Of a stretch of DNA of 64,000 nt, positions 47,319 through 57,445 are shown piece after piece. The DNA lies in the NCBI RefSeq assembly GCF_900115595.1, contig NZ_FOXA01000004.1:124001-188000 (forward strand), read 5' to 3'. A program made the translations under genes and the position numbers. Numbering within the stretch: the first letter of the stretch is position 1; each line of letters opens with the position of its first letter. Source of the DNA: Tranquillimonas alkanivorans. Lineage in GTDB: Bacteria > Pseudomonadota > Alphaproteobacteria > Rhodobacterales > Rhodobacteraceae. The notes under the pieces were generated by a model, which made no database searches, was not told the origin of the DNA, and saw only the letters and a program-made list of their open reading frames with translations.

Positions 47319-47492
47319 TCAGCGTCGTCGCTGCGGGATCACGTCCATCGCTGCGTCGATACGTCGGCGCGGGCCACTGCGCTGCGGCCTGAGGCCGAGG
47401 CTGAGCCACGGCGTCCGATCCTCTTCTGTCGGTGTCTCGTCTTCCTCCGCGGCGTCATCCGCGCGGTCGGGCGGCGGGAACTGAAATGACAT
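47319..47492 (-). CDS. small hypothetical protein
   Basis: 57 residues from ATG 47492 (59 from ATG 47498). GAGGGG is seven bases before ATG 47492. The product starts MSFQFPPPDRADDAAEEDE and ends with a basic tail IPQRRR; acidic first half, arginine-rich second half. No family recognised. Codon use is like its neighbours. Confidence 0.45.
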   Translation of the reverse strand: MSFQFPPPDRADDAAEEDETPTEEDRTPWLSLGLRPQRSGPRRRIDAAMDVIPQRRR

Positions 47493-47654
47493 ATCCATAC
47501 CCCTCTAACGTGTGAGGATTGCGGTGGTTTCAAATCAGTCCGGCCGGACGCAAGAAGTGTGCTCCGGAACCTGCTTTCGCGGTATGCTTAAGTAACAGGA
47601 TGGTGCGTATTGTGGCGTTGCGGCATCAGCTGCAGGCGCGCGGCTCCGTCGGTC

Positions 47655-48077
47655 TCAGAACCACAAGCGCGGCTCGGCGATCTCGACCGAGTTGCCGTCG
47701 GGGTCGCGGGAATAGATTGAACGTGCGCCATTCGGCCATTCGAAATCCGCCTCGATGCCGTACCCGGCGGCTTCGAGCCGGGCACGCCAGGCGTCGAGTT
47801 CCTCGGCCGTCGCCGAAAAGCATACGTGGCATTCCCCCGTGGCGCCGTGCGGCGGAACCGGGAGCTTGTCGTTCTCGGTCGGCTTCACCGTCTCGGCAGG
47901 GTTGAAGACCAGCAGGACCGAGGTCCCGACACGGTAGAAAACGTGCCGGTTGCCCACGCGGCGGATCTTCTCGAGTCCCATGACGCCGCCATAGAACGCC
48001 TCGGCCGCTTCGAGATCCCGGACATAGATCGCCGCTTCGAGGATGCCGCGCGGCGGGGCGGGCATGTCGCTGCTCAT
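47655..48077 (-). CDS. VOC-superfamily protein (glyoxalase/fosfomycin-resistance fold)
   Basis: 140 residues. Paired beta-alpha-beta modules with a visible metal-ligand pattern: LEAAIYVRDLEAAEAFYGGVMGLEKI at the start, HVCF in the middle (GATGECHVCFS), and SIYSRDPDGNSVEIAEP at the end, whose glutamate is the last ligand. Could be a glyoxalase, dioxygenase or thiol transferase. Start at ATG 48077 just before the first beta strand; the open frame upstream is not family-like. Confidence 0.88.
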   Translation of the reverse strand: MSSDMPAPPRGILEAAIYVRDLEAAEAFYGGVMGLEKIRRVGNRHVFYRVGTSVLLVFNPAETVKPTENDKLPVPPHGATGECHVCFSATAEELDAWRARLEAAGYGIEADFEWPNGARSIYSRDPDGNSVEIAEPRLWF

Positions 48078-48200
48078 GGTCGCGACTCTAGCGGTCGTGC
48101 CTCGACCTGTCAGCCCGTACCGCACCTTGTGGATAACTGTCACTCGGACGTCACGAAACAGGATTACCTGTGCGACCGAATGCGGCACACATCGTGAGGC

Positions 48201-48228
48201 TTGAAAGGCTCACAGCGCCATATATAGT
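48201..48228 (+). promoter_or_regulatory. sigma-70-type promoter of the HNH gene
   Basis: TTGAAA (48201-48206), 16-base spacer, TATAGT (48223-48228). Transcription would start near 48235, so the ATG at 48234 is not usable and the gene start at 48306 is favoured, with a leader of about 70 bases. Confidence 0.6.
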
Positions 48229-48305
48229 CGAACATGATGCTGGGGCGGGTGGTCCCGCTCTGGTGCCGCGCGACGGGGGCAGACAGGGCGAGGATCGAGT
48301 CGATC

Positions 48306-48890
48306 ATGGACGGCGATTTCAGGACGAGTTTCGTAAGGGAGCCGAACAGCCTGAGGCATCATCCGGCGCTGGTGCTGAACGCGGATTACCGTCCGCTGTC
48401 GTATTATCCGCTGTCGCTCTGGCCCTGGCAGGAGGCGGTGAAGGCGGCTTTCCTGGACCGGGTGGATATCGTGGCCGAGTACGATGCCTTCGTCCGGTCG
48501 CCGACGACGAAAATCCGAATACCCTCGGTCGTGGTGCTGAAAGACTACGTCAAACCGCAGAAGCGCGTGGCCTTCACGCGCTTCAATTTGTTTCTGAGGG
48601 ATGAATTCTGTTGCCAGTACTGCGGCGGGCGCGGCGACCTGACCTTCGACCACGTGGTCCCGCGTGCGCGCGGCGGCATCACCAGCTGGGAAAACGTTGT
48701 CGCCGCCTGTTCGCGCTGCAACCTGAAGAAGGGCTCGAAGAGCCTGCGGCAGGTCGGCATGACGTTGCGCAAGGCACCGCGCCAGCCCGGGGCGGAAGAG
48801 CTGAAGAACATGGGCCGGAAGTTCCCGCCCAACCATCTGCACGACACCTGGATCGACTTCCTTTACTGGGACGCCGAGCTGGAGGCCTAA
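48306..48890 (+). CDS. HNH endonuclease
   Basis: 194 residues. Amino part ALVLNADYRPLSYYPLSLWPWQEAVKAAFLDRVDIVAEY, then a zinc-stabilised HNH domain: CCQYC, LTFDHVVPRARGG (catalytic His) and CSRCNLKKG. This 190-residue type is very widely conserved as a single chromosomal gene in alphaproteobacteria, and its role is not known; it is not linked here to a restriction or toxin system. The ATG at 48306 gives the usual amino end. Its stop abuts the stop of the converging DUF3140 gene. Confidence 0.92.
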   Translation: MDGDFRTSFVREPNSLRHHPALVLNADYRPLSYYPLSLWPWQEAVKAAFLDRVDIVAEYDAFVRSPTTKIRIPSVVVLKDYVKPQKRVAFTRFNLFLRDEFCCQYCGGRGDLTFDHVVPRARGGITSWENVVAACSRCNLKKGSKSLRQVGMTLRKAPRQPGAEELKNMGRKFPPNHLHDTWIDFLYWDAELEA

Positions 48891-49223
48891 TCACTTCAGC
48901 GGGTCGTGCCCCCAATTCATCAGCGAGTAGCGCCAACGCGAATGCTCGACATCCTCGGACGGGCCGCCCTGCGCCGTGTGGCGCTTGATGTAGCCCACGA
49001 CCTTGGCCATGTGGTCCCAGTCGTCGTCCGACAGCTCCGCCTTTTTCGTGCGCTTGATCCCCACGATACGGCGGCCGGACTTGTGGCCGGTCGACTCGCC
49101 GTCGCTCGTGTCGCCGACGGACTTGCTTTCCTCGGTCTCCAGGAACTCCTCGAGCTCCTTCGGCGTCATGTTGACCAGGTCGTTCCACTCGTCCCAGATT
49201 TCGTCGTGCGACTTCGATGACAT
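48891..49223 (-). CDS. DUF3140 family protein
   Basis: 110 residues. Clear DUF3140 pattern: HDEIWDEWNDLVNMTPKELEEFLETEESKSVGD, then GESTGHKSGRRIVGIKRTKK and the end YSLMNWGHDPLK. Small, soluble, strongly charged. Function unknown. Start ATG 49223 with GGGAGA upstream. It converges with the HNH gene with no bases between stops and is divergent from zwf. Confidence 0.9.
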   Translation of the reverse strand: MSSKSHDEIWDEWNDLVNMTPKELEEFLETEESKSVGDTSDGESTGHKSGRRIVGIKRTKKAELSDDDWDHMAKVVGYIKRHTAQGGPSEDVEHSRWRYSLMNWGHDPLK

Positions 49224-49360
49224 GTGGCCTGTCTCCCTTCGACGTTCCGCACAGGAACCGGGCAGGGCGGGCGGAGGTTCCGGAGGTGTCACGCGGTGGA
49301 GCGTCGGCGCTTCGAATTCTAGTCGCTCGTGCATTGTGAGCCGCCGCGGGCGCGCTAGAC

Positions 49361-49374
49361 TTGGCGCAGATCAA
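49361..49374. promoter_or_regulatory. possible FNR-type box upstream of zwf
   Basis: TTGGCGCAGATCAA, with one mismatch in the left half-site from the TTGAC/T-N4-ATCAA pattern, 71 bases upstream of the zwf start. Confidence 0.35.
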
Positions 49375-49399
49375 GCGATATCACGGCGGCGCGAGGATG

Positions 49400-49411
49400 G
49401 TTAGCGCTAAC
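49400..49411. promoter_or_regulatory. perfect palindrome (LacI-type operator) upstream of zwf
   Basis: GTTAGCGCTAAC, a 12-base perfect inverted repeat with the central CG typical of LacI-family operators, 33 bases before the zwf start codon. A LacI-type sugar regulator acting on zwf-pgl-pgi would fit; no such gene is in the window. Confidence 0.65.
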
Positions 49412-49444
49412 GGGGCCGTCCGCACACAGACAGGGGTTGGGAAT

Positions 49445-50896
49445 ATGGTGTCGCGCATCATTCCGGTCGATCCGTTCGACCTGGTGATCTTCGGAGGGAC
49501 GGGCGACCTCGCGCGGCGCAAGATCCTGCCGGGCCTCTATCGTCGTTTCCTGGCCGGTCAGATGCCCGAGGACGCCCGCATCATCGGCGCCGCCCGATCC
49601 GAACTGGACGACGACGCCTATCGCGCGTTCGTGCGCGACGCGGTGGACGAATTCGTGCGGCCCGACCGCAAGGACGTGGGCCAGATCGACGCCTTCTTGT
49701 CCCGGCTGCACTATGTCACCATCGACGCCAAGGGCACGGGTGGCTGGCAGGAGCTTGCCGGTCTCATGCGCGACGGCGTGATCCGCTCTTTCTATTTCTC
49801 GGTCGCACCCGGGCTCTTCGGCGATCTGGCCGAGCGGTTGCACGACCACGACATCGCCGATGCCGACAGCCGCATCGTGGTGGAAAAACCGTTCGGCCGC
49901 GACCTGAGCAGCGCGAAGGCGCTGAACGCCACGCTGGCCGAGCATTTCAACGAAAGCCAGATTTATCGCATCGACCATTACCTGGGCAAAGAGACGGTCC
50001 AGAACCTGATGGCGGTGCGCTTCGGCAACGTCCTGTTCGAGCCGCTGTGGAACTCGCAATACGTCGATCACATCCAGATCACGGTGGCCGAAACCGTGGG
50101 CGTCGGCGGGCGCGGCAGCTACTACGACCGCTCGGGCGCGATGCGGGACATGGTGCAGAACCACCTGATGCAGCTTCTCTGCCTGATCGCGATGGAGCCG
50201 CCCTCGCGCTTCAATCCCGACGCGGTGCGGGACGAAAAGCTCAAGGTCATCCGCGCCCTTGAACCAGTAGAGCCCTACCAGATCGTGCGCGGCCAGTACC
50301 AGGCGGACGCCGACGGCCCCTCGTACCGCGAAGACGTCGAGAATCCCCGTTCGCTGACCGAAAGCTTCATCGCCATGAAGCTGCACGTGTCGAACTGGCG
50401 GTGGGCGGGCACGCCGTTCTACTTGCGCACCGGCAAACGCCTGCGCGCCCGCGCCTCCGAGATCGCGGTGGTGTTCAAGGACGCGCCGCATTCGATCTTC
50501 GGAGACGAGGCCGGGCACCACCGCAACATCCTGACAATTCGGCTTCAGCCCGACGAGGGCATGACGCTGGGCGTCACCATCAAGGAGCCGGGGCCGGGCG
50601 GCATGCGCCTGATCGACGTGCCGCTCGACATGACCTTCGCCGAGGCGCTGGGACCCGAGAGCGAGGAGATACCGGATGCCTACGAGCGGCTGATCATGGA
50701 CGTGATCCGCGGCAATCAGACCCTGTTCATGCGCGGTGACGAGGTCGAGGCCGCCTGGTCCTGGACCGATCCGATCATCGAGGGGTGGGAGGCGCGCGGC
50801 GACGCGCCCAAGCCCTACGAGCCGGGCACGGCGGGGCCCGAGGAGTCGCAGATGCTCATGCACCGCGAGGGCCGGCGCTGGCGCGAGATCCGCTGA
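49445..50896 (+). CDS. zwf: glucose-6-phosphate 1-dehydrogenase
   Basis: Oxidises glucose 6-phosphate to 6-phosphogluconolactone, entry to the Entner-Doudoroff and pentose phosphate pathways. 483 residues. Coenzyme motif GGTGDLARRK (17-26), active-site RIDHYLGKE (about 175-183), and FYLRTGKRL. The ATG at 49445 fits the family amino end; in-frame ATG codons upstream run through the operator. First gene of zwf-pgl-pgi. Confidence 0.97.
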   Translation: MVSRIIPVDPFDLVIFGGTGDLARRKILPGLYRRFLAGQMPEDARIIGAARSELDDDAYRAFVRDAVDEFVRPDRKDVGQIDAFLSRLHYVTIDAKGTGGWQELAGLMRDGVIRSFYFSVAPGLFGDLAERLHDHDIADADSRIVVEKPFGRDLSSAKALNATLAEHFNESQIYRIDHYLGKETVQNLMAVRFGNVLFEPLWNSQYVDHIQITVAETVGVGGRGSYYDRSGAMRDMVQNHLMQLLCLIAMEPPSRFNPDAVRDEKLKVIRALEPVEPYQIVRGQYQADADGPSYREDVENPRSLTESFIAMKLHVSNWRWAGTPFYLRTGKRLRARASEIAVVFKDAPHSIFGDEAGHHRNILTIRLQPDEGMTLGVTIKEPGPGGMRLIDVPLDMTFAEALGPESEEIPDAYERLIMDVIRGNQTLFMRGDEVEAAWSWTDPIIEGWEARGDAPKPYEPGTAGPEESQMLMHREGRRWREIR

Positions 50897-50962
50897 CGGT
50901 CGCAATTCAGCCCGATCCGCGCTAGACCGGCGTCCGGGCCACGCGTCACGAAGGAGGACGTC

Positions 50963-51634
50963 ATGGAGCTGATCGAGTATCCCGACCGGGAACTGATGAT
51001 GATCGACCTGGCCGACAAGCTCGCCGCCGAGCTGAACGGCTATCTCATGAATCACGAATGGGCCACTTTCGCGGTTCCGGGCGGCACCACGCCGGGCCCC
51101 ATTTTTGACACGCTGTCCGGCATCAAGCTCGACTGGTCCCGCGTGCACGTCATGCTGACGGACGAACGCTGGGTGCCCGAGGATCATCCCCGCTCGAACA
51201 CGCGCTTGCTGCGCAAGCACCTGCTGCGCGATAAGGCGGAGGCGGCGAAATACATCCCGCTGCACGCCGATGCCATGGCTCCGGAAGATCGGATCGACGA
51301 GCTGTCGGGCAATGTGGCCGCCGAGCTTCCGATCTCGGTCCTGCTGCTGGGCATGGGCGGCGACATGCACACCGCGTCGCTTTTCCCCGGCGCGGACCGG
51401 CTGCAGGAAGCGTTGCAGGACGACGCCCCGCCGCTGATGGCGATGCGCGGGGGCGGTGCGAACGAGCCGCGGATCACCCTGACTGCACCAGTGCTGAAGG
51501 GTGCGATGTCGACGCACGTGGTGATCACCGGGCCAGAGAAGCGCGCGGCGCTCGAGAAGGCGCAGAAGATGAAACCCCTCGACGCGCCCATCGCTCTGGT
51601 GCTGCGCGAGGCCAAGGTCCACTGGGCGGAGTAA
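50963..51634 (+). CDS. pgl: 6-phosphogluconolactonase
   Basis: Hydrolyses 6-phosphogluconolactone. 223 residues, DevB/SOL type: [16 protein letters not shown], the signature [36 protein letters not shown] and [14 protein letters not shown] precedes the start. 66 bases after zwf and 4 bases before pgi. Confidence 0.96.
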   Translation: MELIEYPDRELMMIDLADKLAAELNGYLMNHEWATFAVPGGTTPGPIFDTLSGIKLDWSRVHVMLTDERWVPEDHPRSNTRLLRKHLLRDKAEAAKYIPLHADAMAPEDRIDELSGNVAAELPISVLLLGMGGDMHTASLFPGADRLQEALQDDAPPLMAMRGGGANEPRITLTAPVLKGAMSTHVVITGPEKRAALEKAQKMKPLDAPIALVLREAKVHWAE

Positions 51635-51638
51635 AGCG

Positions 51639-53240
51639 ATGAACTGGAACGATCTGAAGGCCCGGGCGCAGGCTGCCGGGGGCCGCCACATCCTCGACCT
51701 CTTCGACGACGCCCGCGCGGCAGACTTCTCGGTGACCGCCGGCGGATTGCTTTTCGACTATTCGAAGACGAACCTTGACGCCGACACCCGCGACCTGCTG
51801 GTGCGCATGGCCGAGGAGGCCGACGTCCCCGGCCGGCGCGAGGCGATGTTCTCCGGTGAGAAGATCAACGAAACGGAGGGCCGCGCGGTCCTGCACACCG
51901 CGCTGCGCAACCTCGAGGGCACGCCGGTTCATGTGGACGGGCAGGACGTCATGCCAGAGGTGCTCGACACGCTCGCGCGGATGGAGCAGTTCGCGGGCGC
52001 CGTGCGCGAAGGCGCGTTCCGGGGGCAGGGCGGCCCGATCACCGACGTGGTCAACATCGGCATCGGCGGCTCCGACCTCGGACCCGCGATGGCGACGCAG
52101 GCGCTCACGCCTTACCACGACGGCCCGCGATGCCACTTCGTCTCCAACGTCGACGGCGCGCATATCGCCGACGTGCTGCGCCCGCTGGACCCGGAAACGA
52201 CGCTGGTCATCGTCGCCTCCAAGACCTTCACCACGATCGAGACGATGACCAACGCGGCGACTGCGCGCGCCTGGATGAGCGAGACGGTCAGCGACCCCGC
52301 GGCGCAGTTCGCCGCCCTCAGCTCGGCCAGGGACAAGACCGCAGCCTTCGGCATCGACGACTCGCGCGTCTTCGGCTTCGCCGACTGGGTCGGCGGCCGC
52401 TATTCCATGTGGGGGCCCATCGGCCTGTCGCTGATGATGGCCATCGGCGCCGACGCCTTCCGCGCATTCCTGTCGGGCGCGCAGGCTATGGACACGCACT
52501 TCCGCGCCGCCCAGCCGCTTGAGAACATGCCGCTGATGCTGGCCCTCGTCGGCATCTGGCACAACCAGGGCTGCGGCCACGCCACCCGTGCGGTGCTGCC
52601 CTACGAACAGCGCCTCGCCCGTCTGCCCGCCTATCTCCAGCAGCTCGAGATGGAGAGCAACGGCAAGCGGGTCTCGATGGACGGAAAGGACCTGCCGGTT
52701 GACAGCGGCCCCGTCGTCTGGGGCGAGCCCGGCACCAACGGTCAGCACGCTTTCTACCAACTCATCCACCAGGGCACCCGCGTCGTCCCGTGCGAGTTCA
52801 TGGTCGGTGCCGAGGGACACGAGGACGACCTGTCGCACCAGCACCGCCTGCTGATCGCGAACTGCCTCGCCCAGTCCGAGGCGCTGCTCAAGGGCCGCTC
52901 GATCGACGAGGCGCGTACGCTGATGAAGGGCAAGTTCCAAGGCGAAGAGCTCGAACGCCAGGCCCGCCACCGCGTCTTCCCCGGCAACCGCCCCTCGACA
53001 ACGCTGGTCTACCCGAAGCTCACACCCTTCGTGCTGGGCCAGATCGTGTCGCTCTATGAGCACCGGGTCTTCGTCGAAGGCGTGATGCTCGGCATCAATT
53101 CCTTCGACCAGTGGGGCGTCGAGCTGGGCAAGGAGCTGGCCAAGGCGCTCGAGCCCGTCCTCTCGGGTGACGAGAGCGCGGGCGGGAAAGACGGCTCGAC
53201 GCGGCAACTGGTGGACTTCATGCGCCTGAATGCTGACTGA
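51639..53240 (+). CDS. pgi: glucose-6-phosphate isomerase
   Basis: Interconverts glucose and fructose 6-phosphates. 533 residues. Segments: [21 protein letters not shown], the signature [20 protein letters not shown], active-site [18 protein letters not shown] and the terminal lysine region ([11 protein letters not shown]). Start 4 bases after pgl, so cotranscribed. With zwf and pgl it lets the cell cycle fructose 6-phosphate back into the Entner-Doudoroff route. Confidence 0.97.
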   Translation: MNWNDLKARAQAAGGRHILDLFDDARAADFSVTAGGLLFDYSKTNLDADTRDLLVRMAEEADVPGRREAMFSGEKINETEGRAVLHTALRNLEGTPVHVDGQDVMPEVLDTLARMEQFAGAVREGAFRGQGGPITDVVNIGIGGSDLGPAMATQALTPYHDGPRCHFVSNVDGAHIADVLRPLDPETTLVIVASKTFTTIETMTNAATARAWMSETVSDPAAQFAALSSARDKTAAFGIDDSRVFGFADWVGGRYSMWGPIGLSLMMAIGADAFRAFLSGAQAMDTHFRAAQPLENMPLMLALVGIWHNQGCGHATRAVLPYEQRLARLPAYLQQLEMESNGKRVSMDGKDLPVDSGPVVWGEPGTNGQHAFYQLIHQGTRVVPCEFMVGAEGHEDDLSHQHRLLIANCLAQSEALLKGRSIDEARTLMKGKFQGEELERQARHRVFPGNRPSTTLVYPKLTPFVLGQIVSLYEHRVFVEGVMLGINSFDQWGVELGKELAKALEPVLSGDESAGGKDGSTRQLVDFMRLNAD

Positions 53241-53316
53241 CTAGCCGAGAGCCGAGGCGGCCCCTCCGCTGCCTCGCCGCTCGCACTGCGCCACGGGGCC
53301 GTGCGCTCCGTGATGA

Positions 53317-53373
53317 CATCTTTGGTCCTCAAATATCCCGGGGGCCGCGTGTAGCGCGGCGGGGCAGAGCCCC
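53317..53373 (-). repeat. dispersed intergenic element, copy D
   Basis: Read on the minus strand: GGGGCTCTGCCCC, GCCGCGC-rich middle, GATATTTGAGGACC and GGACCAAAGATG (complement of 53317-53328). Nearly the same as copy B, including the following TCAT. Lies between the stops of pgi and the cupin gene. Confidence 0.75.
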
Positions 53374-53394
53374 TCCACGCCCTCCGCCCGCGCC

Positions 53395-53817
53395 TCACCC
53401 TGGAATGTCGAAGTTCGGCTCGGCCAGCTCGAACCCTTCGAACCGGAAGCCCGGCGACACGGTGCAGCCCACCAGGGTCCAGTCGCCCCGCGTCTCGGCC
53501 GCCTGCCAGTGATGCGCCGGTACAATGATCTGCGGCCGCTCGCCCCGCGCCAGGTCCGCCCCCAGCACGTATTGCCCCGCCGGACCCACCGGATCGGCCG
53601 AAATCGACAGGACCAGCGGCGCGCCGGCGTAGAAGTGCCAGATCTCGGTGGCGTCCACCTTGTGCCAATGGCTGCGCTCGCCCTTGCGAAGCAGGAAATA
53701 GATGCAGGTCTTGGCCGGCCGCGCCTCCTCGCGCCCCTCGATCCAGGTCTGCCGGTACCAGCCGCCCTCGGGATGCGGGGACAGCTCCAGCATGTCGATG
53801 ATGTCGTCGGCCGTCAT
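53395..53817 (-). CDS. cupin_5 (DUF985) protein
   Basis: 140 residues, single cupin. Features: HPEGGWYRQTW, TCIYFLLRKGERSHWHKVDATEIWHFYAG (cupin motif 1 with two His and one Glu), and the closing VGCTVSPGFRFEGFEL. This family is widespread; sugar epimerase-like and other roles have been suggested, but no reaction can be assigned. Single gene, converging with pgi. Confidence 0.9.
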   Translation of the reverse strand: MTADDIIDMLELSPHPEGGWYRQTWIEGREEARPAKTCIYFLLRKGERSHWHKVDATEIWHFYAGAPLVLSISADPVGPAGQYVLGADLARGERPQIIVPAHHWQAAETRGDWTLVGCTVSPGFRFEGFELAEPNFDIPG

Positions 53818-53861
53818 GCGCCCCACAATGCCTGGGCCGCGCGGCGCCTGTCCAGAGCGTC

Positions 53862-53887
53862 GGAACCCGCCGCGCCGCGCTTCGGTT
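53862..53887 (+). promoter_or_regulatory. possible EcfG-type promoter of the first PRC-barrel gene
   Basis: GGAAC (53862) and GGTT (53884) with a 17-base spacer, one mismatch from GGAAC-N17-CGTT, 35 bases before the start codon. Confidence 0.4.
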
Positions 53888-53922
53888 GATGCTGCGACAG
53901 TCAGAACAAGGGACGACGCACC

Positions 53923-54342
53923 ATGCAGACCCACTTGAAGCTCGGGCTCGCCGCCGCGCTGGCGGCCGCCACGCCCGCCGCAGCCCAGGACGAGGGTGCG
54001 ACGCCGTCGCTCATGCGCGCGTCGCTGCTGCTCGACGGCACGATCTACGCCCCCGGCGAAAGCCAGACCGAAGACTGGACGGTGGGCGAGGACCTGCTCG
54101 CCATGCCTGCCGACTGGGAAGAGGTCGGCGAGATCGAGGATGTCGCGCTGTCCACCGACGGCACCATCGCCGGCATCGTGGCCGATGTCGGCGGCTTTCT
54201 CGGCATCGGTGAAAACACGATCCTGCTGCCCATCGAAGACCTGCGCGCCGTGCGCGTCGCCGGCGAATTCTATTACATCACGCGCCTGACAGAGGAGCAG
54301 CTCGAAGAGCTGCCGGAAGTGGACGAGTCCACCTGGCAGTGA
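53923..54342 (+). CDS. PRC-barrel protein, exported
   Basis: 139 residues. Signal peptide (about 1-21, ending PAAAQ), a linker, then a PRC-barrel beta domain (about 65-120: WEEVGEIEDVALSTDGTIAGIVADVGGFLGIGE and TILLPIEDLRAV). Probably periplasmic. PRC-barrel proteins of this kind are often stress-induced in alphaproteobacteria, but their action is unknown. A paralogue follows after 74 bases. Confidence 0.87.
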   Translation: MQTHLKLGLAAALAAATPAAAQDEGATPSLMRASLLLDGTIYAPGESQTEDWTVGEDLLAMPADWEEVGEIEDVALSTDGTIAGIVADVGGFLGIGENTILLPIEDLRAVRVAGEFYYITRLTEEQLEELPEVDESTWQ

Positions 54343-54351
54343 GCCGTAACA

Positions 54352-54377
54352 GGAACCCGGCCACCGGATCAGGTGTT
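54352..54377 (+). promoter_or_regulatory. possible EcfG-type promoter of the second PRC-barrel gene
   Basis: GGAAC (54352) and TGTT (54374) with a 17-base spacer, one mismatch from the consensus, 39 bases before the start codon. The same arrangement stands before the first copy. Confidence 0.4.
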
Positions 54378-54416
54378 GTCCAAGTGAAGAAGAGTTTGAA
54401 ACTAAAGGAGATCGAC

Positions 54417-54881
54417 ATGAAACGCATCGGACTTTCCGCCCTCGCCCTGACCGTCGCCACCGGCGGTGCCGTGGTCGCCGAGACGCACATGACAGACGAT
54501 GCAACGTTCAGCGGCGTCGTGTCGCCCGAGGTGTCGCAGAACGTCCTGCGAGCCGAGAACATCATCGACGCGGACATCTACACGCTGGAAGCCGAGTATG
54601 ACGAAACCACCTGGTTCGACACCGACTACTACGACGAGATCGACACCGACTGGGAGGAGATCGGCGAGATCGAGGACATCGTGATTTCGCGCGACGGCCA
54701 GATCATGGGCCTCGTGGCCGAGGTCGGCGGCTGGCTCGATATCGGCGACAACGACGTGATCATTGACATGAACGACCTGCGGCTGGTGGGTGACACGGTG
54801 GGCAACGTGGCCTTCGTTACCCGCCTGAGCGAAGAGCAGCTCGAGGCGCGCCAGGAAGTCGACGACGCCTGGGGCTGGTAA
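54417..54881 (+). CDS. PRC-barrel protein, exported, tandem paralogue
   Basis: 154 residues. Signal peptide (about 1-21), acidic linker rich in Asp, Glu, Tyr and Thr, then a PRC-barrel (DWEEIGEIEDIVISRDGQIMGLVAEVGGWLDIGD, IIDMNDLRLV) and the ending LSEEQLEARQEVDDAWGW. The barrel matches the preceding protein nearly strand for strand, including the closing LTEEQLEE/LSEEQLEA motif, so this is a tandem duplication. AAAGGAG lies six bases before the ATG. A strong terminator follows. Confidence 0.88.
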   Translation: MKRIGLSALALTVATGGAVVAETHMTDDATFSGVVSPEVSQNVLRAENIIDADIYTLEAEYDETTWFDTDYYDEIDTDWEEIGEIEDIVISRDGQIMGLVAEVGGWLDIGDNDVIIDMNDLRLVGDTVGNVAFVTRLSEEQLEARQEVDDAWGW

Positions 54882-54911
54882 GCCTCCCGCCGGATTACCG
54901 GCTTGACGAAC

Positions 54912-54945
54912 GGGGCGCGGGGCCGTCAGGCCCGCGCCCCTTTTC
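54912..54945. terminator. terminator between the PRC-barrel genes and eno
   Basis: GGGGCGCGGG (54912-54921) pairs perfectly with CCCGCGCCCC (54931-54940), then TTTTC. It serves the plus strand; it lies 4 bases from the eno stop, so it may act for both converging genes. Confidence 0.85.
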
Positions 54946-54948
54946 GTG

Positions 54949-56262
<1,314 letters not shown>

Positions 56263-56315
56263 TCAGCCCCTTCACCGCACGGAAACCACGCCCGCAGCGT
56301 AGCCGCGGCAGCCCC

Positions 56316-56352
56316 CATCTTCGGTCCTCAAATATCCCCGCCGGAGGCATAT
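56316..56352 (-). repeat. dispersed intergenic element, copy E
   Basis: On the minus strand GCCTCCGGCGGGGATATTTG then AGGACC and GGACCGAAGATG (complement of 56316-56327). To its right lies a run of GCGCC/GGCGC-rich bases (56353-56410) that may be the hairpin part. It lies between the EamA stop and the eno start. Confidence 0.65.
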
Positions 56353-56419
56353 CCGCCCGCAGCGCCGCAGGCGCGCAGGGCCAGAAGGTGCGCGCCGCAG
56401 GCGCACAATTCTGTCGCGC

Positions 56420-57322
56420 TCAGTTCACCGGCCCGCTCGGCGTCAGCACCGCGCGTCGCCGGGCCCGGCCCAGGCGCGCCTCGCGGAAGAGGGTGTAGAG
56501 CCCCGAACCTATGACGATCGCTGCGCCCACCAGCGTCAGCGTGTCGGGCCGTTCGCCGAAGACGACCGTGCCGATGACCAGCGCGAACAGCAGGCGGGTG
56601 TAGCGGAACGGCGTCACGGCCGCGACCTCGCCCACGCGCATGGCCGCCGTGATCGCGTAGTAGCCGAAGACGCCGACCACCAGCGCGCCGCCCAGGTCGA
56701 TCCACCGCGCGGTTTCGGGCAGGGCTGCGCCGCCGCTGAAGGCCAACAGGATCAAACCCGCCGGCACCATCAGCGCGAAGGCATAGACCGACAGTTGCGT
56801 GGTGGAGACATGCGCCGGCACGCGCCGCGTCGCGAGGTCCCGCGTGGCAAGCCCGACCACCGCCAGAACGGCGAACAGCGACGCCGGGCGAAACCCCTCG
56901 AACCCCGGGCGCAGGATCAGCAGGACACCGAACAGGCCGACAGCGATGGCGCTCCAGCGCCGCCAGCCCACGTCTTCGCCCAGAAACAGCGCGGCCCCCA
57001 GCGTCACGGCCAGCGGCGTGGCTTGAAGAATGGCCGAGGCCAGCGACAGCGGCACCAGCGAGATCGCGGTGACGAAGCTGAGCGTGCCCACGACCTCGCC
57101 CACGTGGCGCAGCATCACCGGCGGCAGGATCGCGCTGCGCGAGACCAGACGCGTGCCGTGCCGCCGCGCCATCAGGCCGAAGACCAGCGTGCCGCCGAAG
57201 CCCAGGATCACGAGGATCTGCCCCGTCGGCAGACTGCCCGAGGCGCGCTTGATGAACATGTCCTCGAGCGCGAAGCCGGCCATGGCGGCGACCATCAGCA
57301 CGATGCCGCGAATGTTGTCCAT
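56420..57322 (-). CDS. EamA-family (DMT) transporter
   Basis: 300 residues, ten predicted helices in two EamA repeats. Family features: ATPLAVTLGAALFLGEDVGWRRWSAIAVGLFGVLLILRPG ends the first repeat, and the second ends ALVIGTVVFGERPDTLTLVGAAIVIGSGLYTLFRE. Probably exports an amino acid or other metabolite; the substrate cannot be told. Single gene on the minus strand. Confidence 0.92.
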   Translation of the reverse strand: MDNIRGIVLMVAAMAGFALEDMFIKRASGSLPTGQILVILGFGGTLVFGLMARRHGTRLVSRSAILPPVMLRHVGEVVGTLSFVTAISLVPLSLASAILQATPLAVTLGAALFLGEDVGWRRWSAIAVGLFGVLLILRPGFEGFRPASLFAVLAVVGLATRDLATRRVPAHVSTTQLSVYAFALMVPAGLILLAFSGGAALPETARWIDLGGALVVGVFGYYAITAAMRVGEVAAVTPFRYTRLLFALVIGTVVFGERPDTLTLVGAAIVIGSGLYTLFREARLGRARRRAVLTPSGPVN

Positions 57323-57445
57323 CTGTCGGGGTCCTTCCGGTTACGCACCGCGCTTAACGCGGCGGCGGCGGGAAGGGAAGGTGGCGCCGGACAGTGCGAG
57401 GGGCGCCCCGCCGGAGACCGCGTTTGCGGCGATGCGGACCGGCCG

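Noticed and set aside
46828-47484. A plus-strand frame of 218 codons overlapping the 5' end of xth
   Set aside because: It is antisense to xth in its first part and has no Shine-Dalgarno; the better-supported start in this area is ATG 47054 in another frame.
47566-47590. GGAAC-N16-CTTA as a third stress-type promoter
   Set aside because: The second half has two mismatches from CGTT and no plus-strand gene follows; the next gene is on the minus strand.
48306-49223. HNH endonuclease plus DUF3140 as a defence module
   Set aside because: The two genes converge, so they are not an operon, and this HNH type is a common core gene without defence partners here.
53241-53300. Hairpin CGAGGC/GCCTCG after pgi as a terminator
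   Set aside because: Only six pairs, a 12-base loop and no U-run.
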